A DNA stretch of 64,000 nucleotides from Pseudoneobacillus sp042683745 (GCF_042683745.1 NZ_JBHUJX010000036.1:1-64000); one strand, 5' to 3'. Positions 36,227 to 45,220 are shown, counted from the stretch's first letter. The notes: a model not told the origin generated them from the sequence alone. Made by a program: numbers and translations.

Positions 36227-37855
36227 TTACTTTTTCCCTTTTTTCTCTTCTGATTTTCCGTTTCCTTTGTTTTCATGAGCATCTTCATTTTTGCCGTTGT
36301 CTTGATTTCCTTTTTCTTTCTGTTCAACAGGTTCTTGCTTTTCGGACTTCACTTCTTCTGCCTCTTCCTTACTGCTTTCAGCTTCCGTAGCATCCGTTTG
36401 CTCCTCTTTTTGCTTTTCTTTTTTGGATTCTTCATTTTTCTTTGGTTCTTCTTTTTGAGTTACTTCGGTTTTCTTTGATTCTTCTTTTTGAACTACTTCA
36501 CTTTTCTTTGTTTCTTCTTTTTGAACTTCCGCTTGCTTTTTTGATTCTTTCTTTATGATTACCTCATTTTTTTTCGTTGCTTCTTTTTTACCTTCATCAC
36601 GCTTTTCTTGACCTTTCGCTACCTTGTTGGCAGTCGCAACGACTTGTATATCTTCCTTCTTACTTGACTCAGCCATTTCTTTTTTTCCTGAAGATGCCAG
36701 TGTTGTCGGCTGGTGGCCTTTCGCCTTTTGATTAGAAATCGCCGCTGTTGTTACGGTCTTTGTAATACTTCCTTTTACCTCTTCCGCACTTGTTAAAACT
36801 GAAGCTTCGTTTACTGTCTCGTCTGTTTTTGTGGTATCTTCATCGCTGGACTTTTCACTTACAGGTGTTTCCTCCGTTGTTGTGGTACCTTCTTCGCTGG
36901 ACTTTTCGCTGTCAGGCGTTTCCTCCTGTTCAGATGTACCAGCTGCCGCTAAAAATCGATCATTTTTCTTTTTTAATGTGTTTAATTGTCTTTCAAGCTT
37001 TGCGAGAGTTTTTGTGTCTCCACTGGCTTGTGCTGATTCCAATGATGCTTCTAGAGAGCCTATTTTTTGGACAAGCCTTTGCTGCTTCAATTGGTGGATA
37101 TTAATATCAAGCTCCTTCATGACTTGACCAAAACCTGATTCTTCTAATAACTTAGTAACCTCTTCTATCGATTTTCCACTAATATTGGATAATGATATAA
37201 TTTGGGCAATTTGTCCGTAGCCTAATTCTTCTTGTCTTAACTTCTTCACAATCTCCACGTCAAATCCTTGTACCACTTGCGCAACTAATAAGGCTTGATC
37301 TGTTTTCGTGGCCACGTCTTCTTGTTGTTCTGGATCAAGCTGATCAGTAACCTCATCCGTTACAACCGTCGTTTCTTCCAAAACATTCGTGAGCTCATCT
37401 TTTGCCTCACCCGCTACACTTTCATCTGTGATAACCTCTGTCACCTTATCTCCTGCCTCTTCAAGCAATGCAAGATAATCTGTCACCGCCTGCTCGACAA
37501 AAGATTTCTTTTCCTCTGCTGTCATCGCTTCTGCTTCCGCTAATCGCTCTTGGGCAAATTGAAGGAGCAGCTCGGCCTCCTTCTGTGAGTCAAACGTCAC
37601 CAATAACTTCAAATCTTCCATAAGAAGATCAAATGTATAGAAAAATTTATCTGGCGTCATTCCAGGTTCAACGGTGTTTTCTGAATCTACGACTGTTTCC
37701 TGATTGGTTACTGTTTCGACTTTGTCAGTGACTTCCACATTTGCCCCTTGTTCCTCGGTAGTAGAAGTACTTGTCCCATTCTCTTCCGCAAATGCTGATG
37801 TTCCCATACTTAATGTGAACGCCAGTGCGGTAGTCAAAATTGCTTTCTTCATCAC
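36227..37855 (-). CDS. Secreted DUF5667-domain protein with Lys/Glu-rich tail
   Basis: The 542-residue protein has a signal peptide to about residue 23 (TSAFAE), then a Thr/Val/Glu-rich spacer. A DUF5667-type helical domain lies at about 60-150 (PGMTPDKFFYTFDLLMEDLKLL, AELLLQFAQERLAEAEAM). A helical region ends near 300 with a coiled coil (QKIGSLEASLES...LERQLNTLKKK). A long low-complexity Lys/Glu/Gln tail (about 320-542) is built of loose KKEE and QKEE repeats. No SLH or sortase motif is present; the charged tail may bind wall or nucleic acid (inference). The c-di-GMP-I riboswitch 50 bp upstream ties its expression to the motile/sessile second messenger. Confidence 0.85.
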   Translation of the reverse strand: MMKKAILTTALAFTLSMGTSAFAEENGTSTSTTEEQGANVEVTDKVETVTNQETVVDSENTVEPGMTPDKFFYTFDLLMEDLKLLVTFDSQKEAELLLQFAQERLAEAEAMTAEEKKSFVEQAVTDYLALLEEAGDKVTEVITDESVAGEAKDELTNVLEETTVVTDEVTDQLDPEQQEDVATKTDQALLVAQVVQGFDVEIVKKLRQEELGYGQIAQIISLSNISGKSIEEVTKLLEESGFGQVMKELDINIHQLKQQRLVQKIGSLEASLESAQASGDTKTLAKLERQLNTLKKKNDRFLAAAGTSEQEETPDSEKSSEEGTTTTEETPVSEKSSDEDTTKTDETVNEASVLTSAEEVKGSITKTVTTAAISNQKAKGHQPTTLASSGKKEMAESSKKEDIQVVATANKVAKGQEKRDEGKKEATKKNEVIIKKESKKQAEVQKEETKKSEVVQKEESKKTEVTQKEEPKKNEESKKEKQKEEQTDATEAESSKEEAEEVKSEKQEPVEQKEKGNQDNGKNEDAHENKGNGKSEEKKGKK

Positions 37856-37901
37856 TATTCCCCCTTGGTTTTAACATGTCTTTTACAAATTAAAATCCAA
37901 C

Positions 37902-38046
37902 AAAAAAAAGCTACTCCGAAGACTAGCAATAAACCGGTCGATCTTCGGTAACTGGCTGGCATCATCATTTCCGGTGTATTCCCCATCATGACCTTAGCCC
38001 CTCTAGTTTTGCGTCCCTGAATTTCCTCAGGTTTGCCCTTTCGGAT
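37902..38046 (-). promoter_or_regulatory. Cyclic-di-GMP-I (GEMM) riboswitch with intrinsic terminator
   Basis: On the minus strand the aptamer reads GGGCAAACC, stem TGAG/TTCA with a GAAA loop, GGGACGCAAA, GGGGCTAAGG, then CCAGCCAGTTACCGA. These are the GEMM-I landmarks in order, at about 37945-38046. The expression platform is GCTAGTCTTCGGAGTAGC (37910-37927) followed by eight T's, an intrinsic terminator 47 bp before the gene. CCGAAGA at the aptamer 3' end (37942-37948) can pair with TCTTCGG of the terminator (37916-37922) as antiterminator. Ligand binding should therefore favour termination. The off-switch direction is inference. Confidence 0.9.
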
Positions 38047-38230
38047 TTTAAATGTTAATTAAATTCTACTCCCATTGACCTAAACTGTATACAAAATTCG
38101 ACACACTCTTCAGAAAACAGTACTTTTGGCGCATTTAACAAAGGGAGATTGGGATTATCAGACAGCATTTTGGTCTGAAATTGATACCTATTGGACTCAG
38201 GCGAACTGACTTCTGGACTAAAATGGGGTG

Positions 38231-38333
38231 CTATCGAACAAATTATCGAGTCTATCGGACTCATTTAGTTTCCTATCGGACAAAGCATCCAGCCTATCGG
38301 ACAAGTTCACATTTCTATCGGACTTTGTCACAA
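38231..38333 (+). repeat. CTATCGGACA 21-bp repeat array, locus 9
   Basis: Five units; the first is CTATCGAACA and the last two are the invariant pair. It lies between the divergent riboswitch-controlled gene and the SWIM gene. Confidence 0.88.
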
Positions 38334-38542
38334 ATCACAGGGTTTAACGGTCTGCCTACCGCGTTCAACCTGCCCCAACTCTGATTCCCATCCGACAAAC
38401 GATCTCCAGCAAAACAACAAATTTTCCTGACAGATTTTCCGCGCCACGTGTTTCAGTGATGTCAGCCACCCTTTTTTTGGGTATAATAATAGAATATATT
38501 TTTTTCAGGAAACGGGATGTGCCAAACAGAGTTGGCGCAGAA

Positions 38543-40156
38543 ATGGGGGCCAGGAAGATGGAGGCTTTGCCTACGAATGTGGAGCAGGGGCTGAAGTTTG
38601 TTGCGCAGACGGTGGCGACGACACTTCAGCCGGGTGCAGAGGAGGATGCCAAGCTTGTGCAAAAGGGGATGCTTTTGTATCGTCAAGGCTTGGTGTATCA
38701 ATTGAAATTTGAAAGTGACCAAGTTTTTGCGACGGTCCAAGATGTCACTCCTGTGAAGGTTCGGCTTGATTTGTCTTTTTTTGATATGAGTGATTGTGCT
38801 TGCCCGAATTTCGGTTTATGTCGCCATAAGCTTGCTGTTTTTTTTGCTGCCTATGCAAAAATACGTAGTGTTTCAGAATGGGTTGATGAGTGGCGCGAAC
38901 CTTTAATGAAAAAAAATGCGGCGGCCAAATGGGGGTTGCAGCGGGCCAAGGATTTGTTTAAGGCAAGTGGAACGTTGAAGCCGAACTATGACCGCTGGAT
39001 TGAAGCTTTTGATGAAAGCTTTCAGGCGATTTTAACACCGAAGAAGATCCCCAATCCCTATGTATTAAAGGAGCTATTTCAAGTTTACCAGCGCCGGATT
39101 CGGGCATCCGCACCAATTGAGGCAGAATGGAAGCTCCTTTATGAACTGATTGCGACGATCTTTTCCTTTCAAAAACTGGTCCAGTTGGCTGAAGATCTAG
39201 ACCAATTCGAAAAATACTTCTCTCCTATCCTCGACGAACTGATAGAAGATGCGGAGGAATTCGTTCATAAGCTCGGAATTCAGACGATGCCTTTTGCTTT
39301 TGATGAATTTTTAACGAGTTTGCGGGCAGATTCCAGTCATATACTTGAAGGTGCCGCAACCTATCCAATTGAGAGATTGATACTGTACCGTGTGCTATGG
39401 ACGAATCTTTTTAAACGAAAAGAGTGGCGCGAGGAAGAGCTAGGAAAACTTGCCGGTAGCCAGCTCTTTGTATATCAATTAGCGGAAATTCATCAGCTCT
39501 ATCTCTTAAATCGGGACGCTGAAGCGCTCGAAAAAATCCAAACTGTCGGTCCCTCGGCTGTCACTTTCCTATTCTATTGGATTGATTTATTGACTGCGAA
39601 AAAGGATTGGTCACGATTGAAGCCTTATATCGAGCTGTTTGTGGAATTCTCGAAAACCTATATGAATGTAGAGCGTGACGACCAACAATGTCGCCACTTT
39701 ACGAGAGCCGTCATCCAAACGATCCTTCCTTACTGCTCGGAAACGAAGAACAATGACCTATACGAACAAGCACTAAAAGTTTTGCTGCCATATAGTTATG
39801 TTTCTTATGATACGTTTCTATTTGAAGGCGGGGATTATGAGCGCTGGTGTGAGTTGCAAGCGTATATCGGTGTTGATTTAGAATGGGTCGGAAAAGACCG
39901 TGTCAACGTACTCGCTGTGCAAAACCCTGAAATATTAGTCATTCTGTATCATCAATCGATTCAAGCACAAATTGATTTAAAAAACCGCCAAGGCTATCGC
40001 CAGGCGGTCCGCCAGTTAAAAAAGCTTCGGACGGTTTACAAAAAGTTGAAGCGCACTCCAGAATGGGACGAATTTTTCGAGCAGTTGATTGAAAAAACGA
40101 AGCGTCTGCGCGCCTTTCATGAAGAATGCCAAAGGGGTAAGTTAATCCATGCTTAG
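38543..40156 (+). CDS. ywqB: SWIM zinc-finger protein (YwqB-like)
   Basis: A protein of about 537 residues with a SWIM zinc finger near the N-terminus (SDCACPNFGLCRHKLAVFFA, CxC-xn-CxH) and a long helical remainder ending in basic residues. The gene pair with the SNF2-type ATPase directly after it, overlapping by 8 bp, matches ywqB-ywqA of B. subtilis. SWIM proteins and SNF2 ATPases commonly work together on DNA or nucleoprotein. The longest frame starts at 38456, but a TATAAT at 38482-38487 suggests transcription begins after that. ATG 38543 or ATG 38558 is more likely, and neither has a clear ribosome site. Confidence 0.82.
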   Translation: MGARKMEALPTNVEQGLKFVAQTVATTLQPGAEEDAKLVQKGMLLYRQGLVYQLKFESDQVFATVQDVTPVKVRLDLSFFDMSDCACPNFGLCRHKLAVFFAAYAKIRSVSEWVDEWREPLMKKNAAAKWGLQRAKDLFKASGTLKPNYDRWIEAFDESFQAILTPKKIPNPYVLKELFQVYQRRIRASAPIEAEWKLLYELIATIFSFQKLVQLAEDLDQFEKYFSPILDELIEDAEEFVHKLGIQTMPFAFDEFLTSLRADSSHILEGAATYPIERLILYRVLWTNLFKRKEWREEELGKLAGSQLFVYQLAEIHQLYLLNRDAEALEKIQTVGPSAVTFLFYWIDLLTAKKDWSRLKPYIELFVEFSKTYMNVERDDQQCRHFTRAVIQTILPYCSETKNNDLYEQALKVLLPYSYVSYDTFLFEGGDYERWCELQAYIGVDLEWVGKDRVNVLAVQNPEILVILYHQSIQAQIDLKNRQGYRQAVRQLKKLRTVYKKLKRTPEWDEFFEQLIEKTKRLRAFHEECQRGKLIHA

Positions 40157-42980
40157 AACGAAGAAACTAATGATTACGGTAGAAAAATGGGATAACGGCG
40201 TTTTTGCCGTGAGTGCACTGGATGATGGTGTCCACCTCCCTGTCCATGAGTGGAAGAACTTGCTGTTTGGGCGTCACCGCGAAAGCTATTACGGCGCCTT
40301 TTTAGAGGTGAAAAATGAAGCAGTGCTGCTGGATGCCTGGCGGCTTGCGACCCTTTTTGCCCATGAAAAGTTCAACCCCTTTATCGAATGGGAATGGGAT
40401 GAACAGGCTGAGCTATGCCTTACTGCCGCTCCATCAATTTTCGAAGCGATTACAGAGAAAGACTGGCTGCCCGATTTTTCAGCATTAGAATCAGGAGAAT
40501 TTCGTTGGCAGCTTCCAAAACGAGTGGTGGAAGAATTTGATCCTTCTTTTTGGGAAGAAGAGGTCGAAGCTTATATTTCTGATTGGTTTCACGATGCATT
40601 AAATGCCCACCTAGATCAAAATAAAGAAACGAAAAAATGGCTCGGCGAAAAGCTTTCTTTATTGCAAAAACAAAACTTCCCGCCTGGCATGCTGTCGGCC
40701 TTTTTTGATGAGGATACTTGGCTTGAATGGATTGGGTTGAAGGAAAATGCAGCTCCATTCACGATTGGTCTTCGATTAGACGAACCCGAGTTTAGTGCAG
40801 CTGTGGAGGAATCTTTCGGGAAGCTTGAAGCACACGATCCATCAATGTCGCCCAATCCTGATTGGACGCTCGACCTTTTCGTACGCGACCGAGCGAACCC
40901 AGAGCAAATGTTTGATACGGGGGCGCTTCCAGCGAAATGGCGAAAGTATGCTGACACGATTCGCGAAACTGAGATGCGTTGGGTGAGAATTTTCCCATGG
41001 TTACAGGGCGAAGAAGGCTTAAAACGGACTCTCTCAGAGGAAGATGCTTGGATTTTCTTAACCGAAGCGAGTGAAACGCTCTTAAGTCTCGGCGTAGAAA
41101 TTCTCCTTCCTTCTTGGTGGGAAGCGATGCAAAATGCGAACTTGAAAGTGAAGGCTCGGGTGAAGGGTTCCGCTTCAAGTCACCGTCCATCGTTTGTCGG
41201 CTTACAGGCGATGCTTGATTTTGATTGGCGCTTCTCGATGAATGGCGTTGATTTATCAGAGGATGAATTTCAACAGCTCGTTTCAGAAAAGAGACGACTT
41301 GTTTATATTCGCGGGCGTTGGGTAAAATTGGACCCCGCATTCATCCGCCAAATTCAAGATTTAATGAAGAAAGCGGAAAAAGAAGGCTTACATGTTCGTG
41401 ATTTGTTTGAGCAGGAAATGGTGACAGACGAAGAAAACGAGGAGCACGAAAACCCTAAAGCGTTCGCAAAGATCCAAATTGAACTGAATCGACAGTGGAA
41501 ACAAATGATTCATCAGTTATCAGAGTTTAAGGAGATGCCTGTTGTGCCCGTGCCGAACGATTTAAAGGCGGAATTGCGGCCTTACCAGCAAACAGGGATG
41601 AGCTGGCTGATTTTTTTACGAAAGTATGGGTTTGGGGCTTGTTTGGCTGATGATATGGGGCTTGGGAAGACGATTCAGTTGATTTCGTATTTGCTTGCGG
41701 TGAAGGCAGAAGCCGAAACGGGGCCGGCGCTGATTGTTTGTCCAACGTCGGTACTGGGCAATTGGCAGAAGGAGCTGGAACGGTTTGCGCCGAGTTTGAA
41801 TGTGTATTTACATTATGGGTCAAATCGTTTGAAGGATAAGGCTTTTCGGGAGCAAGCTTCGAGTAGTGATATTGTGTTGACTTCGTATGGGCTGACCCAT
41901 TTAGATGAAGAAGATTTTGGGGAGTTGACATGGAGTTCGATTGCGATTGATGAGGCGCAAAATATTAAGAATGCGCAAACGAAGCAGTCGCGGGCGGTTC
42001 GAAAACTGAAAGGTCTGCATCATATTGCTTTAACGGGGACGCCGATGGAGAACCGATTGGCGGAACTTTGGTCGATTTTTGACTTTACGAATCACGGGTA
42101 TTTGGGAAGTTTGGGGCAATTTCAGAAGCGTTTCATTGTTCCGATTGAAAAGGATGATGAGAAGAAGAAAATTCGCGAGCTGCAAGGGTTGATTCGACCG
42201 TTTTTGCTGCGGCGAACGAAGAAGGATGAAGAGGTTGCGCTGAATTTGCCGGATAAGCTGGAGCAGAAGGAATATTGCCCACTGACGGCGGAACAGGCTT
42301 CCCTTTATGAGCAATTGATTAAGGATACGTTTGCGGAGATTGAAACGGTGTCCGGAATTGCGCGCAAAGGGTTGGTGCTGCAAATGCTCGGACGGTTGAA
42401 GCAGCTGTGTAATCATCCGGCATTGTATTTGAAGGAGAGACCTGCTGCGGATTTGATTGATCGGTCTGCGAAAATGGAGAAGTTGGTAGAGATTATTGGG
42501 AATGTATTGGATCGTGAGGAAAGCTGTCTTATTTTTACCCAGTATATTGAAATGGGTGAAATGATTCGTGAATTGATTCAGCAGAAATTTAAGGTCGATG
42601 TCCCATTTTTAAATGGAAGTGTTCCGAAGGCGAAGCGAGATGAGATGATTGGGCGTTTTCAGGACCGTGAATTCCCGGTGTTTCTGTTGTCGTTGAAGGC
42701 AGGTGGAACGGGTCTGAATTTAACGGCAGCCAATCATGTTGTGCATTATGATCGCTGGTGGAATCCAGCCGTCGAAAATCAGGCAACCGACCGAGCATAC
42801 CGCATCGGTCAGGAGCGTTTCGTGCATGTTCATAAGCTGATCAGCACCGGAACGCTCGAAGAAAAGATCGACGGCATGCTCGAAAAGAAACAAATGCTAA
42901 ACGACCAAGTCATCCAAAGCGAAAACTGGATCACCGAACTCACAACCGAAGACCTACGCGAACTAGTATATCTATCATAA
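40149..42980 (+). CDS. ywqA: SNF2-family DNA helicase/ATPase (YwqA-like)
   Basis: The 943-residue protein has an N-terminal 480-residue bacterial SNF2 extension. The ATPase core starts at ELRPYQQTGMSWL. Walker A is LADDMGLGKTIQLI, motif II is DEAQ (IAIDEAQNIKNAQT), motif III is ALTGTPMENR, and the second RecA lobe has LLSLKAGGTGLNLTAANHV and motif VI (QATDRAYRIGQ). It should translocate on double-stranded DNA and may remodel bound proteins. It is translationally coupled to the SWIM protein gene (ATG overlaps its stop) and followed by a strong terminator. Its second half has a more GC-rich third-position pattern than the first. Confidence 0.93.
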   Translation: MLRTKKLMITVEKWDNGVFAVSALDDGVHLPVHEWKNLLFGRHRESYYGAFLEVKNEAVLLDAWRLATLFAHEKFNPFIEWEWDEQAELCLTAAPSIFEAITEKDWLPDFSALESGEFRWQLPKRVVEEFDPSFWEEEVEAYISDWFHDALNAHLDQNKETKKWLGEKLSLLQKQNFPPGMLSAFFDEDTWLEWIGLKENAAPFTIGLRLDEPEFSAAVEESFGKLEAHDPSMSPNPDWTLDLFVRDRANPEQMFDTGALPAKWRKYADTIRETEMRWVRIFPWLQGEEGLKRTLSEEDAWIFLTEASETLLSLGVEILLPSWWEAMQNANLKVKARVKGSASSHRPSFVGLQAMLDFDWRFSMNGVDLSEDEFQQLVSEKRRLVYIRGRWVKLDPAFIRQIQDLMKKAEKEGLHVRDLFEQEMVTDEENEEHENPKAFAKIQIELNRQWKQMIHQLSEFKEMPVVPVPNDLKAELRPYQQTGMSWLIFLRKYGFGACLADDMGLGKTIQLISYLLAVKAEAETGPALIVCPTSVLGNWQKELERFAPSLNVYLHYGSNRLKDKAFREQASSSDIVLTSYGLTHLDEEDFGELTWSSIAIDEAQNIKNAQTKQSRAVRKLKGLHHIALTGTPMENRLAELWSIFDFTNHGYLGSLGQFQKRFIVPIEKDDEKKKIRELQGLIRPFLLRRTKKDEEVALNLPDKLEQKEYCPLTAEQASLYEQLIKDTFAEIETVSGIARKGLVLQMLGRLKQLCNHPALYLKERPAADLIDRSAKMEKLVEIIGNVLDREESCLIFTQYIEMGEMIRELIQQKFKVDVPFLNGSVPKAKRDEMIGRFQDREFPVFLLSLKAGGTGLNLTAANHVVHYDRWWNPAVENQATDRAYRIGQERFVHVHKLISTGTLEEKIDGMLEKKQMLNDQVIQSENWITELTTEDLRELVYLS

Positions 42981-43016
42981 AAAGAGGGGCTGCCGCAAAC
43001 TTGCAGCCCCTCTTTT
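42981..43016 (+). terminator. Terminator of ywqBA
   Basis: Stem AAAAGAGGGGCTGC/GCAGCCCCTCTTTT directly after the stop codon. Confidence 0.9.
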
Positions 43017-43019
43017 ATC

Positions 43020-43384
43020 GCTTTAACGCGGTATCGCATTGGGGGTCAGTCCCCCAGCGCTTTAACGCGGTATTGCATTGGGGATCAGTCCCCCGGCGCT
43101 TTAACGCGGTACCACATCGGGGGACTGACCCCCGGCGCTTTAACGCGGTACCACATTGGGGGACTGACCCCGGGCGCTTTAACGCGGTACCACATCGGGG
43201 GACTGACCCCCGGCGCTTTAACGCGGTACCACATTGGGGGACTGACCCCCGGCGCTTTAACGCGGTACCACATCGGGGGACTGACCCCCGGCGCTTTAAC
43301 GCGGTACCACATTGGGGGACTGACCCCGGGCGCTTTAACGCGGTACCACATCGGGGGACTGACCCCCGGCGCTTTAACGCGGTA
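43020..43384. repeat. Tandem REP array (locus 2), nine palindromes, 39-bp unit
   Basis: Nine GGGG(G)-ACTGA/TCAGT-CCCC(C) palindromes alternate with CGCTTTAACGCGGTAYCRCAT at a 39-bp period. The first two copies have TCAGT orientation, the other seven ACTGA. Copies alternate CATCG and CATTG, a 78-bp higher-order pattern. Because 39 is divisible by three, ORFs read through on both strands; these are not genes. Confidence 0.95.
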
Positions 43385-43775
43385 CTTTTCTGCAGTGGCT
43401 TCCCCCTTTTTTGGGTGGGTAGAATAGGAAAAAAAGTTTGTCTCCTTTTTGGAGGATAAAGTGTGTGCAAAAGGTGCTAGCTGGCTGTTCCATTTGAATT
43501 TTCCATGTTCCTTTTTGTAAATATATCTGTCCGCATTTTCTTTCTGTACCATCGTAATAATAAAAACGAAGCAACTTATTAGGATCTAATTGTAAGTATT
43601 GATAAGGTTGTTTCTGCTCTTTGATGAAGGATTGATTACTTGATAGTTGAATTGCATCATAGAAAGTAGGAGGAATATGAATATGAATTTCTGAGGATGA
43701 TTTGATTTCTCCAATAAAAATAATTCTAGTCATAGCTTTTTCAAACTGTGTATTGTCTCGTTTTCCATCATCCAT
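43374..43775 (-). CDS. Hypothetical protein with REP-derived C-terminus
   Basis: The 133-residue cytoplasmic protein has no family I recognise. The centre looks beta-rich and aromatic (RIIFIGEIKSSSEIHIHIPPTFYDAI, YQYLQLDPNKLLRFYYYDG, GQIYLQKGTWKIQM), possibly a small beta-barrel. The last residues (KVPR and stop) are encoded by the first REP unit, whose GCGTTAA gives the stop codon, so the original end may have been lost. It is divergent from the XRE regulator gene with a 200-bp gap and may be its target; that link rests on position only. Confidence 0.55.
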   Translation of the reverse strand: MDDGKRDNTQFEKAMTRIIFIGEIKSSSEIHIHIPPTFYDAIQLSSNQSFIKEQKQPYQYLQLDPNKLLRFYYYDGTERKCGQIYLQKGTWKIQMEQPASTFCTHFILQKGDKLFFLFYPPKKGGSHCRKVPR

Positions 43776-43974
43776 TTTATAAAAGGCCCCCTTAATTAGT
43801 AAATTTTACCTACCCCTTTATTATTCGACGATATTTTTACAAATTGCAACGAAATTTGTCGTAACATTTGTGAGTAATATAAACAAAATTAACTGTGCTG
43901 ATTATTCACATATCATTATTTTTCATATAGATAACCGTTACCCTAAAAGTAAGTATGTGTAGGGTGGTGATGGA

Positions 43975-44382
43975 TTGTCTCTTTCAGAAAAATTACAACA
44001 GCTTAGAAGAAAACACGGCTGGTCTCAAGAATATGTATCAAAAGTATTAAAAATGGATCGGTCCATGATCAGTCGTTATGAGACTGGAAAGAACGTCCCT
44101 ACCTATCAAACAGTCCTTCAGTTTTCGGATATGTATAAAGTGGATAAAGAGTATTTAGTGTCAGAATTAGACCAAATGATTCAAACAGGACAGGCACCCT
44201 ACATTTTAAAAGAGTCGGAAACAGGTTCGGACCCTGAAATAGAGATTATTTGTCAACTTGCCAAAAACGAAAAGCTAGTAAAAGATGTTTTTCTTGAACT
44301 GCATTTACTAGATGAAAAAACAAGAACCGCCGTTCTTCGGGCAACCCAAGCATTTATGAAAGAAATAAAGAAAAGGTATTAA
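43975..44382 (+). CDS. XRE-family transcriptional regulator
   Basis: The 135-residue protein has an N-terminal HTH_3 domain (residues 4-60: LQQLRRKHGWSQEYVSKVL, MDRSMISRYETGKNVPT) and a helical C-terminal part, as in SinR/ImmR-like repressors. The start is TTG 43975 after GTGGTGATGG; no in-frame ATG is available upstream. An AT-rich gap with a possible -10 separates it from the divergent hypothetical gene, and a terminator follows. Target genes are unknown; the divergent gene is the simplest candidate. It is not part of the B. subtilis 168 order here, so it may be a local insertion. Confidence 0.85.
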   Translation: MSLSEKLQQLRRKHGWSQEYVSKVLKMDRSMISRYETGKNVPTYQTVLQFSDMYKVDKEYLVSELDQMIQTGQAPYILKESETGSDPEIEIICQLAKNEKLVKDVFLELHLLDEKTRTAVLRATQAFMKEIKKRY

Positions 44383-44394
44383 TTCAATAAAAAC

Positions 44395-44440
44395 AGGGTA
44401 CTAAAACGTAAAAGGTTTAGTACCTTGTTTTCTTTTTAAA
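44395..44440 (+). terminator. Terminator of the XRE gene
   Basis: Stem AGGTACTAAA-CC/GGTTTAGTACCT-like hairpin followed by TGTTTTCTTTTT. Confidence 0.8.
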
Positions 44441-44616
44441 CTACGTATTTACTACATTTCCACCAAGAATATAGGGCAATTACTTTAAAAAAAATGGCAA
44501 ACTAGTATTGTGAGCTAACGCTCTGCACTACTTAATAGTTGCCAAATTAGAGGAAACAGAGGAGTTATTGATTTTTTCTAATGAGGAATACTGGGGCTAA
44601 TAACGTTAATTGCGGT

Positions 44617-44802
44617 CTAGATAAGCATATAATCTTTTTCCACCTCATCCCTAGACGGCAATTGAGATTCACGAATAATCCACTCCAATTGCTGGACTCT
44701 CCTATCCAGTTGATCGACCCTTTCATTTGTTTTTCCAAGCATTTTAATTAAACTGCCTAAGAGCATTTCTACACGATTAAAAGTTTCCTGTTGTTGTAGC
44801 AT
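44617..44802 (-). CDS. Small coiled-coil protein downstream of ssbB
   Basis: A 61-residue acidic-helical protein (MLQQQETFNRVEMLLGSLI, then TNERVDQLDRRVQQLEWII), almost certainly a coiled coil. ATG 44802 has AAGGGAGGA 6 bases upstream and overlaps the ssbB stop by 26 bp, so the two are likely translationally coupled. The frame is open 19 codons further upstream but without a ribosome site. A SSB partner or oligomerising small protein of the competence regulon is possible; no family is recognised. Confidence 0.6.
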   Translation of the reverse strand: MLQQQETFNRVEMLLGSLIKMLGKTNERVDQLDRRVQQLEWIIRESQLPSRDEVEKDYMLI

Positions 44803-45220
44803 TGGATTCCTCCCTTGGAACATGATTTGTCCAATTTCCTGAAGGTAAGTTTCCGTCATTTGGTGTATCCCAATCGGTACTTCCGTTTTTTTCGATTGTT
44901 GGCTTACGACTTAAAAATTGGACTGACTCGGCGACTACCTCTGTCACATAAACCTTCTTTCCTTCCTGATTCGTATAATTTCGTGTATGAATCTTGCCTG
45001 TAATCCCAATGACTGATCCTTTTCGGCAATAGGTAGATGTGTTTTCTGCCGTTTTCCTCCATAGGGTACAGTGGACAAAATCCGTTTCGTATTCCCCTTG
45101 TTGATTCTTAAATTGACGATTGACTGCTAAAATGACATTTACAACTGGTATACCATCTGGGGTCAGTCTTAAATCTGGATCTTTTGTCAAACGTCCTACA
45201 AGTGTGACTTGATTGATCAT
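44777..45220 (-). CDS. ssbB: Single-stranded DNA-binding protein, competence paralogue
   Basis: The 147-residue protein has a full OB-fold (residues 1-105: MINQVTLVGRLTKDPDLR, FVHCTLWRKTAENTSTYCRKG, YVTEVVAESVQFL) and a short low-complexity tail. The tail lacks the acidic DDxPF tip of housekeeping SSB, as expected for SsbB. SsbB coats incoming single-stranded DNA during transformation. The place beside ywpF and the ComK-like boxes upstream match B. subtilis ssbB (ywpH). The SSB of replication would be elsewhere, near rpsF. Confidence 0.92.
   Translation of the reverse strand: MINQVTLVGRLTKDPDLRLTPDGIPVVNVILAVNRQFKNQQGEYETDFVHCTLWRKTAENTSTYCRKGSVIGITGKIHTRNYTNQEGKKVYVTEVVAESVQFLSRKPTIEKNGSTDWDTPNDGNLPSGNWTNHVPREESNATTTGNF

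Noticed and set aside
37861..38010. 35-residue minus-strand ORF with a hydrophobic end upstream of the DUF5667 gene
   Set aside because: It coincides with the c-di-GMP-I aptamer and terminator, so the apparent hydrophobic stretch comes from the T-run; no ribosome site.
38456..38542. N-terminal extension of the SWIM protein (29 residues)
   Set aside because: A TATAAT lies inside it at 38482-38487 and the segment looks like an AT-rich promoter, so translation should begin downstream.
43020..43384. CRISPR array or GTDP-repeat protein genes on both strands
   Set aside because: Palindromic 39-bp units without unique spacers; long frames are explained by a period divisible by three, and there is no ribosome site or conserved start.
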